Positions 14,531 to 23,800 of a stretch of DNA of 32,663 nucleotides are shown here, piece by piece. The position numbers and the translations under genes are program-made. Origin of the DNA: a virus. The first letter of the stretch is position 1. Each line of letters starts with the position of its first letter. The DNA lies in the IMG/VR virus record IMGVR_UViG_3300043786_000382, positions 1 to 32,663 of that record; one strand, 5' to 3'. A model generated the notes under the pieces. The model worked only from the letters and a program-made list of their open reading frames with translations, ran no database searches and was not told the DNA's origin.

Positions 14531-15454
14531 CTATTTTAACATACTAGTGATGGAATTGTCAAACTGGAACTCCAACTTTTTAATTGCATCATCATCCATG
14601 TCACCTATATCTTTATATTTTTTATCTACGTACACAGAAGTAACAACAGGTCCAAGTCTTTGAATTAACTTATCTCTCATTATTATTCCTGCATCATCGT
14701 TATCTGCAATTAAAACAATACTATTAAAATACTTTTCTAATAGTTTTATTTGTGCTGCAGAAACATTAGCCCCTAGCGTAGCAACCGCAGGGAATCCTAC
14801 TTGATCTAGTCTAATTGCATCAAATGAAGACTCTACTACATAGACAATACTTGAAGTCTTTATTCTGTGTAAATTAAACAATGTCTTACCTTTTGGTAGA
14901 CCAGGTGTATTTTTAAATTCTTTGCCTTCAACTGTTCTAGCAACAAATCCAATACAAATGCCGTCTGGAGAATGTACTGGAATTGTTACGGAATCTTGTT
15001 TTTCTGAATAACCAAGATTAAATTTTATTATTGAGTCTTTAGTTATTTTTCTACCTTCATAATACCGAATTGCTCTTGGAGACTCTAATGCATTATTATT
15101 TAATCTTTTAATTAATAGTTCGTCATACTGAACAAACTCTGGCTTATCTATTAAGGCTTTGTTGACTGATGTTTCAATGCTACTTTCTTGCTCTTTACTT
15201 TTAATATATCTTATTGCCTCAAAGTAGGTTCTGTTAGATATATACATTACAAACTCAACAAGAGTTTTTGTGGTTTGACATCCAAAGCAAAAAAACAATC
15301 CATGCTCTTTTGATACTTCTCCAGCAGGGGTTCTGTTGTTGTTATGATACGGACAAAAGATAATATAGTCTGTTCCATACTCAGCCTCAATATCAATGCC
15401 CGCACCAGTTAGCACACGATTAACCTGTTCTGCAGTATAAGAATCTTTAACCAT
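14531..15454 (-). CDS. DnaG-like DNA primase (CHC2 zinc finger plus Toprim)
   Basis: This 307-residue primase synthesises RNA primers for the DnaE-type polymerase. It has a CHC2-type zinc finger (Cys34, His37, Cys56, Cys59 in CPYH and CFGC). The Toprim catalytic core follows, with Glu208 in VVESSFDAI and Asp251/Asp253 in IADNDDAG. It lacks the C-terminal helicase-interaction region of cellular DnaG, as many phage primases do. The ATG at 15454 is preceded by GAGG and overlaps the helicase stop by eight bases, so helicase and primase are coupled. A longer in-frame start at 15496 would lie inside the helicase gene and is not favoured. Confidence 0.92.
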   Translation of the reverse strand: MVKDSYTAEQVNRVLTGAGIDIEAEYGTDYIIFCPYHNNNRTPAGEVSKEHGLFFCFGCQTTKTLVEFVMYISNRTYFEAIRYIKSKEQESSIETSVNKALIDKPEFVQYDELLIKRLNNNALESPRAIRYYEGRKITKDSIIKFNLGYSEKQDSVTIPVHSPDGICIGFVARTVEGKEFKNTPGLPKGKTLFNLHRIKTSSIVYVVESSFDAIRLDQVGFPAVATLGANVSAAQIKLLEKYFNSIVLIADNDDAGIIMRDKLIQRLGPVVTSVYVDKKYKDIGDMDDDAIKKLEFQFDNSITSMLK

Positions 15455-16673
15455 TTTTATCCTCATAATCCTTGTAACGATAATATCCTCTATCAAAATC
15501 TACTTGAACTAAAAAGTCCCCCATAAAACCATTTCTATTTTTTCTAAATACACATTCAATAATATCACTATTCGTGGCACGACCTAAAGCCATTACCCAG
15601 TCAGCATCGTAAGCAATTTGTCTTGACCAAGCAGTTTGTCCTAAAGTTGGCGGAGTTGATAAATCTTTAACATCATCTGGTGTAGCAGATGAAATAGCAA
15701 TAATGGGAACTTCTTCACTAATAGACATTAGTTTAAGTTCTCGTGAAAGATTCTTCATACGTACCGTTTCGCTATCGGCTTTTTGATTTGGTGACATTAA
15801 TTGCAAATAATCAACAACAACAAAGTCTGGCTTGTACTGGTCAATCTTTCCACGTATAACTGAAGGAGTTAAATCTCCACCGTTATCATTAGAGATAATG
15901 TGAAACTCTGGCTTGCCTTGTAATTTATCTGCATGCCACTTTTTAAGCATTTCAATTTCTACTTCGCCATTGCTAAGTTTACGATGCGACCACAAGCCCT
16001 CACCCATAATTGCAAATACACGGTTACGAACTTCTGTTTCAGACATTTCAAGACTTATGACGAGTGGACTACGACCCTGTTTCCAGGCCTGTACAGCGAA
16101 GTACAGAGCCAACCAAGACTTTCCAATACCTGGATATGCAAGAAAGACTCCCAGTTGTCCTGGCATGATTCCAGAAGGTAAATAATTATCAAACCCTGGT
16201 AGCCCAGTTTTAATTCCAACCTGTCCTAGATCTTGCATTTTCTTTACATTTTCAAAATAAGCAACTGCAGAATCAAGGTCTGTAACTTCAATATCTCTTA
16301 TTGCAGCAGTGTTCTTTTTTAGTTCTGATGTTTTTGTAATAATATGCTCAAGAGCCTTTGATCCATTACCGCCTTGAACTTCAGATGCTGCATTGCGTAA
16401 GATGTCTTTAAGACTATCATTTAAATATTCGGTTTGTAATTCTTCAAGGTGATGCTTTGTTGCACCAACACCTTCTACTGGTACAAAGTCTCTAAATTTT
16501 TCTACAACTAGTGATACTGGTGGAACTGATTGATTATTTTCTGAGTATAGTCTAATAAAATCCCAGACATCGTTATGAGTTCTTAAAAGGTTGTCAACAT
16601 TTGCTTGAAGTAATACGTGGACTTGTTTATCGTTTAATACTGCAGTTATTAACTTTGCTTCTGTATTATTCAC
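15447..16673 (-). CDS. dnaB: DnaB-like replicative helicase
   Basis: This 408-residue RecA-fold helicase is predicted to form the hexameric ring that unwinds the fork. The N-terminal helical domain (residues 1-120) is followed by the ATPase domain with Walker A AYPGIGKS at 179-186, the H1a strand region VISLEMSETEVRNR, and Walker B FVVVDYLQLMSP at about 275-288. A C-terminal arginine-finger region RKNRNGFMGDF is also present. It is slightly short compared with DnaB, which is usual for phage versions. The gene overlaps the 102-residue upstream gene by eight bases and the primase by eight, forming a replisome block. Confidence 0.92.
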   Translation of the reverse strand: MNNTEAKLITAVLNDKQVHVLLQANVDNLLRTHNDVWDFIRLYSENNQSVPPVSLVVEKFRDFVPVEGVGATKHHLEELQTEYLNDSLKDILRNAASEVQGGNGSKALEHIITKTSELKKNTAAIRDIEVTDLDSAVAYFENVKKMQDLGQVGIKTGLPGFDNYLPSGIMPGQLGVFLAYPGIGKSWLALYFAVQAWKQGRSPLVISLEMSETEVRNRVFAIMGEGLWSHRKLSNGEVEIEMLKKWHADKLQGKPEFHIISNDNGGDLTPSVIRGKIDQYKPDFVVVDYLQLMSPNQKADSETVRMKNLSRELKLMSISEEVPIIAISSATPDDVKDLSTPPTLGQTAWSRQIAYDADWVMALGRATNSDIIECVFRKNRNGFMGDFLVQVDFDRGYYRYKDYEDKNG

Positions 16674-16974
16674 TAATCCACCTCCTTGCTAATTTTCTTC
16701 GCTCTTCTCGTTCTTTAATGTCTTGTTCTACTTCTAGTTTACCATTAAGAATTTTTTCTGCATTGTATGCAAAATAATTCCAAGTAGGATTTTCTGCTAT
16801 TTTAAAATAATAATCTAATAAATCATAGCACTGAGAAATTCCATAGGACTCAACAAGAGCATCTGCAGCCCATTGCTCAACATTAAGATTCATGTTGCTC
16901 TTGGCTTCATATCTTTGTAGATGCAACTTATTGTATCTACTTAGCAAAGCCATACGGTCTTTGCGTTCAGCCAT
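16666..16974 (-). CDS. Small helical protein upstream of dnaB, candidate helicase loader
   Basis: The 102-residue protein is highly helical and charged. It has an N-terminal basic segment MAERKDRMALLSRYNKLHLQ, a conserved-looking core NLNVEQWAADALVESYG, aromatic residues YDLLDYYFKIAENPTWNYF, and a C-terminal coiled tail rich in Glu and Arg. It carries no catalytic motif. It overlaps the helicase start by eight bases. In many phages a small protein that loads or recruits DnaB is encoded in exactly this place, so a loader or replisome organiser role is inferred from position only. Confidence 0.65.
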   Translation of the reverse strand: MAERKDRMALLSRYNKLHLQRYEAKSNMNLNVEQWAADALVESYGISQCYDLLDYYFKIAENPTWNYFAYNAEKILNGKLEVEQDIKEREERRKLARRWISE

Positions 16975-17186
16975 TAGTTGCTACTGTCAGCCTCTGTTTC
17001 GGCTTCTTTGACTTTTTCCGTTAACTTATCTTCTACAAACTTATATACACGACTAAAAGCCTGTTCTACTGTTTCACCATTTCGTGCATTATCTGTAACG
17101 TTAAAATCAAACCTTAATGACTGAAAGTTACCCAAATTAAGTGTATATCCAAGTGCTACTGATACTTTTGTATTTTCGTTTTCCAT
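16974..17186 (-). CDS. Small conserved-looking protein of unknown function
   Basis: The 70-residue product starts at an ATG at 17186 with GGTGGGG three to four bases upstream. A longer in-frame start at 17243 lies inside the upstream gene and is rejected. It has a beta-strand region VSVALGYTLNLGNFQSLRFD and an amphipathic helix AFSRVYKFVEDKLTEKVKEA with a flexible Ser-rich acidic end. Its stop overlaps the ATG of the next gene. It forms part of the early DNA-replication operon. The strand-plus-helix layout could be a small dimeric accessory domain. No function is assigned. Confidence 0.68.
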   Translation of the reverse strand: MENENTKVSVALGYTLNLGNFQSLRFDFNVTDNARNGETVEQAFSRVYKFVEDKLTEKVKEAETEADSSN

Positions 17187-17205
17187 TACCCCACCGTTTC
17201 TATTA

Positions 17206-17748
17206 TTAAATGTTTTCTGCCCAAACAGGAATAAATCTTCCATCTTCTGTTTTTGTATATGTAAGTATACCGTCCCCCATTCGCCGTGTCAACTCTTGGC
17301 TTGTAGGAGTCATATTATTTGTTATAAGTCCATCTTTTCTTGGTTGTCCTATATGTATAGTAGCCAGTATAGCACGTATGTCCCTCACCATGCTTTCTGA
17401 ATAATAGGACCTAATTTGCCAACCTCTTTGTCCGTTTATCCTTGCTCCAACTGGTTTTGGTATCACTCCAGTCTTCATTAATTTAGGCATATATTTTCTA
17501 TGACGATTAATTAATTTAGCAGTCTCAGTTACAGTATATGCACGTTCTCTATTTTTTCTAAAGTCAGATCTTAAGCAAGTTTCAATTCTATCTTTAGTAA
17601 TATTATAAACAGAAACCATTCCCGTAGATCTTGAACTGTGATGTAGTCTTACTAAATCTCCATTGAGAAACCATATTTTTTTATTTCCTTTTATTACAGT
17701 TTCGTTATTGTAGATTTCGCTCTGGATAATTCCTTTGCTAGTAACCAT
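17206..17748 (-). CDS. Winged-helix/MerR-like DNA-binding protein
   Basis: The 180-residue protein has a MerR/excisionase-like helix-turn-helix: YTVTETAKLINRHRKYMPKL at about residues 70-90, followed by a basic wing GARINGQRGWQIRSYYSE. The N-terminal part is beta-rich (FLNGDLVRLHHSS, then STGMVSVYNI), and the C-terminal part includes LTRRMGDGIL and a short strand at the end. It is the second gene of the replication operon and could be a transcriptional regulator or replication initiator. Its ATG at 17748 gives a long 55-base overlap with the zinc-ribbon gene, so a later start is possible, although no internal ATG precedes residue 44. Function inferred weakly. Confidence 0.68.
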   Translation of the reverse strand: MVTSKGIIQSEIYNNETVIKGNKKIWFLNGDLVRLHHSSRSTGMVSVYNITKDRIETCLRSDFRKNRERAYTVTETAKLINRHRKYMPKLMKTGVIPKPVGARINGQRGWQIRSYYSESMVRDIRAILATIHIGQPRKDGLITNNMTPTSQELTRRMGDGILTYTKTEDGRFIPVWAENI

Positions 17749-17885
17749 CTTCCTTCTTCACTTTCTGTTGGTGGATGAAAAAACTTTCTCATACCACATA
17801 CCATACAGGATGTCTCTATGTGCTGAGCACTGCTATACTGTCTATCAACAAAAGTTCTACCTTTGCATTTTTTACAATGAATCAT
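17694..17885 (-). CDS. Small zinc-ribbon protein
   Basis: This 63-residue protein has two CxxC pairs, CKKC at residues 4-7 and CMVC at about 27-30, spaced as in a zinc ribbon. A basic helical tail follows (LAKELSRAKSTI). It is the first gene of the replication block after the tail genes and overlaps the next gene by 55 bases. The ATG at 17885 has only a weak ribosome binding site. It may bind nucleic acid or RNA polymerase as a regulatory factor. No function is assigned. Confidence 0.65.
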   Translation of the reverse strand: MIHCKKCKGRTFVDRQYSSAQHIETSCMVCGMRKFFHPPTESEEGRWLLAKELSRAKSTITKL

Positions 17886-17896
17886 TAATATTATCT

Positions 17897-18337
17897 TTAA
17901 TTTGGGATACCAACAATAACTAAGTGTACTGACAGAGATAAATCTCCAGATGCGCCAAACCTTACAACACCCTCTACTCTTGTTTCTGTAACGCTCTTTA
18001 AAACAATGTTTACGTTTTGTCCTGCTGGTGTTTGTCCAGTGTTTACTGGAGTTGCTGATACTATTGGTGGATATTTAAAGTCTTTAAAGTCATAGGTGAA
18101 TGTTCTTTCGTTTCCCGCCGAAACTGTGGAGTTATTTGCAACTTCAACCAAACCGCCTACTATTCTTGTATTAGAAGTTTGCACCTCTGCCTTACCCGCA
18201 CTTGCTGTGTCAATAATTGTCTTACTTGTTTGCTTAGAGGCAACATTTGTAGAGAGGTCGTTTACAGCCTCAATCAATTGATATAAATATGTAACATCAA
18301 GAGGTTGCCCTCTTTCTGGTAGTGGTACTTTTGCCAT
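17897..18337 (-). CDS. Small tail tip or fibre protein
   Basis: The 146-residue product has a helical N-terminus with YLYQLIEAVNDLS, which could trimerise. A Ser/Thr-rich linker follows, then a C-terminal beta sandwich (FKYPPIVSATPVNTG, NVNIVLKSVTETRVEGVVRF, SLSVHLVIVGIPN) that looks like receptor-binding or H-type-lectin-like domains at the end of phage fibres. The start ATG at 18337 has a strong AGGAGG seven bases upstream. It is the last gene of the tail module. A receptor-binding role is inferred from composition and location, not from a named domain. Confidence 0.6.
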   Translation of the reverse strand: MAKVPLPERGQPLDVTYLYQLIEAVNDLSTNVASKQTSKTIIDTASAGKAEVQTSNTRIVGGLVEVANNSTVSAGNERTFTYDFKDFKYPPIVSATPVNTGQTPAGQNVNIVLKSVTETRVEGVVRFGASGDLSLSVHLVIVGIPN

Positions 18338-18354
18338 TTATTCCTCCTATTTTA

Positions 18355-18780
18355 TTATACCAAAGAAACTAAGCCAGAGTTGTATATTTGCAAATTGGCA
18401 TTTAGTATTTTTTCAGACGATTCAACTTGAATAATTACACGCACATTTGTGGTTCCAGTTTTAATAAATTGATATGAGTGTATTGGGGTTGTGCCATGAT
18501 AGGTTGCCGTAGCCCCATCAAATCCAACAAAAACATCATACTTTGGTCTATTTAATTCATCTCCCCATACTGCACTAATAACTGAGGATGAAGCCTGCAC
18601 AGTTCCAGCAACACTAGTAATTGAGTTGTCTAGCACAAGATTTATTGGAGACCATTGAGATGTTCTGTTTTTATCTTCAGAAACAACTCTATATCTAAAA
18701 ACGTATCCAACTTTGTTATTATCTACTGCTGGTAAAGATGATTTTTTAATTATAACTCTTTTAATTCCTGCGTCAGCCAT
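18355..18780 (-). CDS. Small minor tail protein, Ig/fibronectin-like
   Basis: The 141-residue protein is almost entirely beta-strand by pattern (VFRYRVVSEDKNRTSQWSP, ISAVWGDELNRPKYDVFVGF, HSYQFIKTG and VRVIIQVESS), like a fibronectin type III or Ig-like domain found on phage tail tips. Its ATG overlaps the preceding stop (TAATG). It is placed between the fibre-like 386-residue protein and the last tail gene, so it probably decorates the tail tip. No catalytic residues are seen. Confidence 0.6.
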   Translation of the reverse strand: MADAGIKRVIIKKSSLPAVDNNKVGYVFRYRVVSEDKNRTSQWSPINLVLDNSITSVAGTVQASSSVISAVWGDELNRPKYDVFVGFDGATATYHGTTPIHSYQFIKTGTTNVRVIIQVESSEKILNANLQIYNSGLVSLV

Positions 18781-19940
18781 TATGAATTGTTTCCGCTAGA
18801 AAGATCTACTGAAAATCTAAATTCAACATAGTTGCTAGTATTAGGACTTTTAACTACTGTTGCTGCGCCTGCAGTTTGAATTACTGAATATCCTGTTAGT
18901 CCGTAGAGCGGATTTACTGTAGCAACATTTTCTAGTTTTAAAGCATCTAAGGCTACATAATAATTACCAGACGGATTGACTCCATCAATAACGCATGCGT
19001 ATACTTTAACTACAGAAACAGCGTTCCAATCAAAGCCAGACGTTCTGTATAGTTGTTGAAGTTGTTTTTTTACAACAAAATATCTTTCTGTAGCAAAATC
19101 ATATTGTCCACCACTGCTGTCATCAGCAACCTCTGCTTCAAGTCTTGCAAACTCTGTTCCATTTGTATTTTCAAATGAAACTAAAACTCTTGCTCTTTCT
19201 GGTTGAGTTCCCGCTCCATATGTTCCATCTCTGTTTATAATTGAGAATGCTAATCTTAGTTCATCTGTCGGAGAGTTTTTTGTAAAATCAACTGTTGTAC
19301 CACTTAATCTAATATAATTTGATCCCGCACCAATTGCAAAAGTATCTTGTGTTGGACCACTATCAGATTCAATATCAAGATCAGCCTCATTGCCTTTTAT
19401 CATAATTACATTATTTAAAAATCTTGGTCTTTCATATCTTGCAACTCTTGGTGATTTAAAAAATATTGGATTGTCTGCGCTTGTTTGAAATACTGGATCT
19501 GTTACAGCAATAACATTGTCATAGATTGGAGCATCTAGCGCAGCAGATTCTGTGTCAATTGCCACTGCTGCTGCTGTTGTTACATATTGCCAGTTTTCTG
19601 TTTGTGTAAACGCAAATACTGTCTTGCTATCATATGCTCCAGCAGATGGGTTGGAACCTGCAGAATATATTCCAATTTCAGATATTTCATATCTTTCTTC
19701 TGTTGGTAATTCTGCTGTTAAAACAATTTTATCTACACCGTCTTCATTGACAAAACCTCTAGAGGATATTGGAACACGAAACATTTCAAAGTCTAAATTT
19801 GTTTTTGTTGAATAATCGCCAATTTCATCGGCGGTATCTAGTGGGGTAGCGCCACAACCAATAGCAATATAAGAGGCATAGGCAGGGGCCTGCCCAAGTA
19901 AATACTTTGCAATAATAGATTTACCAGTATTGGTTATCAT
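18780..19940 (-). CDS. Minor tail / fibre-like protein
   Basis: The 386-residue product begins MITNTGKSIIAKYLLGQAPA, followed by YASYIAIGCGATPL. This resembles the N-terminal attachment domain of tail-fibre proteins, which contain a similar (Ile/Ala/Gly)-rich strand and a conserved IGxG turn. EISEIGIYSAG nearby matches the same type of domain. The remainder (residues 150-386) is beta-rich with a jelly-roll-like carbohydrate-binding look (FAIGAGSNYIRLSGTTVDF and YYVALDALKLENV). It could fix the fibre to the tail and bind surface glycans. The ATG overlaps the previous stop (ATGA). Function inferred. Confidence 0.65.
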   Translation of the reverse strand: MITNTGKSIIAKYLLGQAPAYASYIAIGCGATPLDTADEIGDYSTKTNLDFEMFRVPISSRGFVNEDGVDKIVLTAELPTEERYEISEIGIYSAGSNPSAGAYDSKTVFAFTQTENWQYVTTAAAVAIDTESAALDAPIYDNVIAVTDPVFQTSADNPIFFKSPRVARYERPRFLNNVIMIKGNEADLDIESDSGPTQDTFAIGAGSNYIRLSGTTVDFTKNSPTDELRLAFSIINRDGTYGAGTQPERARVLVSFENTNGTEFARLEAEVADDSSGGQYDFATERYFVVKKQLQQLYRTSGFDWNAVSVVKVYACVIDGVNPSGNYYVALDALKLENVATVNPLYGLTGYSVIQTAGAATVVKSPNTSNYVEFRFSVDLSSGNNS

Positions 19941-20818
19941 GAGGTATAGTCTCCAAGATCTGCTTCATATATTGTACCACTTACGCTAATCTGTGTTTCT
20001 ATTTGTTCATCAGCATTTATGTTGATAAACTCAATAATTAGGTCTCCTGTTGCGTTAAGGTATACGTTCTCTCCGTTAGGCCCATTGCCAATTTGTGGAG
20101 TCTTGTCTTCTAGTTTAATTGAAAATCCAGCAAAAAATTTGTCTGCGGTTTGTTGTAGGCTAAGAATATTACTTGGATTATACCTTTGTTGAATGGCTGA
20201 AAGGTTTTTAATTGGCTGATACGATATTTTTTGCCCATTAACAATATCAGACCTTGTTATGCTAATTAATTCTTGACCACCAATATTTTCAAATATTTGA
20301 TCAAACATTCCGTCTGTGGGAACAGATTCTTCATCAAATAATATAATATCCAGGGTTGCAGTTTTAACTGGTGGTGGTGGAGGTAAGACTGTTGCTGGCA
20401 AGGTTGGGGTTGGTGGCGTTGCACTTACCTTAAGGCTAAATGACCCTGCACCAAAATCTAGTATAGATTCTTGTTGCTGTGATTGATAAAATGGCTCGTT
20501 AGACTTTTCTTCTGCTTTTCTAAAATCTCCTGGAGTATAAGGTTTTGGAGTTTCATATCCAGTTTCTGTACGGACAGTTCCCAATGGAATTGGACCAACA
20601 AATAATCCGTTTGATGTTGATGGTTTATAAGGAGTAGTTATGGGGGTTTTAATTTTTACAGGAGGAGTAACGCCAGGTTCCCAGGGGCTGTACTTTGAGG
20701 GACCAGTAAATTCTGGCTCCTTTTTTGTTGTAACGGTAACTTTTTTAGGAGGAGTTCTATCCTCTCTTTTATTTGAAGTAGAGCCTCCACCGTCAATTAT
20801 GGGTCCAGAATATCTCAC
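19937..20818 (-). CDS. Proline-rich minor tail protein
   Basis: The 293-residue protein has a disordered, Pro/Thr/Lys-rich first half (repeated PPKK, TPPVK, TPITTPYKPS and LPPPPPV segments) that could be a flexible linker. The second half (residues about 155-293) is a beta-rich domain: ATLDIILFDEES, then an IQQRYNPSNILSL segment, then FSIKLEDKTP, and it ends with YEADLGDYTS. The gene starts at GTG (20818) with a strong GGAGGTG five bases upstream. An ATG two bases earlier runs straight into TGA. It lies between the hub protein and the fibre-like protein, suggesting a connector role at the tail tip. Confidence 0.62.
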   Translation of the reverse strand: MRYSGPIIDGGGSTSNKREDRTPPKKVTVTTKKEPEFTGPSKYSPWEPGVTPPVKIKTPITTPYKPSTSNGLFVGPIPLGTVRTETGYETPKPYTPGDFRKAEEKSNEPFYQSQQQESILDFGAGSFSLKVSATPPTPTLPATVLPPPPPVKTATLDIILFDEESVPTDGMFDQIFENIGGQELISITRSDIVNGQKISYQPIKNLSAIQQRYNPSNILSLQQTADKFFAGFSIKLEDKTPQIGNGPNGENVYLNATGDLIIEFININADEQIETQISVSGTIYEADLGDYTS

Positions 20819-20819
20819 A

Positions 20820-23800
20820 TTACACCTCCGCCAAATAAATAGTCATATCTGGACCATTTATTTTTCTTGCATACTCAATATTATAAACTATAAATCTAGA
20901 GTTAGTTGAAGTAACTAAATCTAAGTTATTAGAATCTTTATAATTAATTGTTACTATATCTCCAAGTTGAATTGTTGGAGTTGCAAATATTTTTAAACCA
21001 ATTGATTTTTTAGGAACCATAAGTTTGTCTATCATCCAGCCCATTAAATTTTCTGCATCATCTTGGGTCTGTATATATGGAGTGTCCAAGGTAAACTCGT
21101 TGTTTCCATAAATCATTCTGCTTCTTTTAATTTCATCAAACCTTTGTTTTTCAACTTGCGGAGAAACAATTTGAGAAGGTCCAGTTAATAGTGGGTTAGA
21201 AAAATTGCTACGTTTTTTAAAGTATTCGTCAACTGTTAACTCATGTGTAGTGTCTTGTGTAAATGTAACACCTTGAATTCTTAGGTAGTTACCGCTTGTT
21301 TCATCAAGATTTAGTGCTGTATCTGTAGCATTAAATATTAAAAACTCAGCACCATAAGAGTCTGCATAAAAACCAGATGAGACATAGCCTTTAATATTAT
21401 TAAATGTTGGTGATAGTTTAGCGTAAAGTGCTGGATATGCACGATCATATTTAACATCAAAATAAGCACATTCTCTCATTATTGAGCCAAATTCATCAAA
21501 ATATAAATTGTACTTAGGTGGTTGCTGGGCACTAATCCCAGATAAGTACGTTGATTGAACCATACCGCTCATTGCATATTTTCTTAAAGATTCGCTAGCA
21601 CTTATTTCATTATCTCCAAAAGCAGAAGATAAAGTTTCTCCAACTGTAAAAACGCTATTTTGAGAATAGTTTTGTGACAAAGCATAAATGTTTTCAAACA
21701 TAACTCTAGATGAACCACGAACAAATGGGGCCATATTATTGTATATTGGGAGTGGGTCTGGATCGTCTACAACTTTAATCAACTGGTTGTTAATATATAG
21801 ATAGAACCTTCTTATTTTTCCTATGTCTTGATACTCTACGGCTAAATCATATACCGTTGGATTTTCTTCACCAGCCATTCTGTACTGCCCCGTAAACCTG
21901 CCGTCGTCAACTGTAATTTTTGCTAGACCACCGTAAAGTTTTACAGGAATTGCATTGTTGTTAGACGCATCCTTTTTAATTTTATAAAAAACAACATTGT
22001 TAATAGAAATTTGTGATTTATTATTTTTATCTAATTTTAAATACGACTCTATATTATCTTCTGTTAATGCAGCAATTTCAAAATAATATCCATTGTTAGT
22101 AGTCGGATTAAGCAATACTGCAAGACCTCCTGAGCCACCACCAATACTTACGTTTTGATCTGGTTGAACTCCAGCAACCTGGTAATAAGTTGTGCTTCCA
22201 TTTGGCGTTTGACTACGACGTTCATTATTTTCAATCTTTCCAATAATACGCATTCTTGTTCCAAAATGTTTATAAGAATTATCTAATTCCTTGTAAACAT
22301 AAGAAACTAAATCAATTGGAGTCTCAGTTGTTTCAAAAGTTGGACCATTCATTACTAGCGCTGATGACTGAATTGTTCCAGTTTTAGGAGATATAGTTGA
22401 GTTAACTGGAGTCTCTGTTGTATAACTTGAAGACATAAAGTTTTTAATTGTTCCGCCTCTTGATGTCTGTTGTGCTTTAGAGTTATTAACTCCTGCTGCC
22501 CCAATTGCAGTTGCTGGCAAAGAAATATCTTCAAGCAAATTAGTTGTAAACAAATATTGAGTTTCCATGTCGCAGCCTCTAACATAGGCATTATTTGACC
22601 AATAGGTGTCTATTCCAGCAGTATGACTTGTTATTACTGTTCCAAATTGAGCACGTCCATGCTCATAAACTGCGCCATTTTGTAAACGAGTAACACCATC
22701 AACGTCTTCGTAAAATGGAACTGTATAAATTCTTACTAAGCCAGTCGGGTATATTTTTCCATTAAAGGGTAAAGATCTAAAAAAGTTTTGATACTCTTGA
22801 TTATTTGTAATCCATACATTACTACTGCCCTGTCTGTGAGAAACTCTCCATGCCTGGATTTGTTCACCCTTTTGTGCTTCTGTAATTTCTCCATTTGCAA
22901 CTCTTTTGTCTAAATTATCAATAACGCTTGTTGGTGCTAATCTCCCAGGTAAAACAATTTCTGGTTTAGATTCATCTAAATTTATGCCGTCTGATAATAT
23001 TGGATACCAAATTGCAAGGGTAACGTTAAACTGTGCAGCATCATATCTAATAACTTCTCCATTAGAATAAAAGTATCCTTGATATCTTGTAAGCCAATAA
23101 ACGTTTTCTCCAAGATCAAAAACATTGTTTACTATTTTACGATTAACAACACTTGGTGGAGATATAGTAAGGTCAGAATTTAATGGCATTGCTCCTAAAA
23201 CATACTTACCCTGTTTAGACGCAACCTCATTAATTGTTTTGGTTGAATCTGTTCCAGATACTTCCCATAAAAGTGCTGGTTTATAAATCCAAGTTTTATC
23301 TATATCAATCATACTTGCTTGACGAATAGACCCGTATGATCTTTGAATATACCTAGTTGTATAATTAATCTTTCCGTTATTATAAACTTTTTTATCTTCA
23401 GATGCAATTGAAATAATATTTGGAAGCGTTCCAGAAGATAAGTTTTCAATAATACCGCTAACAGATTGATTATTAGATCCAGATAGAGTCATACTGGAAG
23501 TTCTATCACCTATATCTGGAAGCATATAGTTTTTGCTCATTACAATAAAGTTGTTGTATTCATCAAAAAACATTGCTGTTTGTGTAGACACTGCAAGTTG
23601 ATTTAACACTTCTGCTACCGTTTGATCTGGAGCAATAAAAAAATATGGAATGATTGGGTCTGGTTCGTTTGTTGTTCTATAAAATGCATAATTGCTAAAC
23701 CCGATATAATCAAGAATTAAACTAATTGCATAACTAAGCGATACCTCTGTTACCAACATTCTAGGTGCAGGCATAGATTCTAAAAAGAAATAAAAGTCTC

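Noticed and set aside
18354-18359. TATAAT sequence upstream of the 146-residue tail gene
   Set aside because: It lacks an extended -10 TG and any -35 element at normal spacing and overlaps the stop codon of the preceding gene; such matches are expected by chance in this AT-rich DNA.
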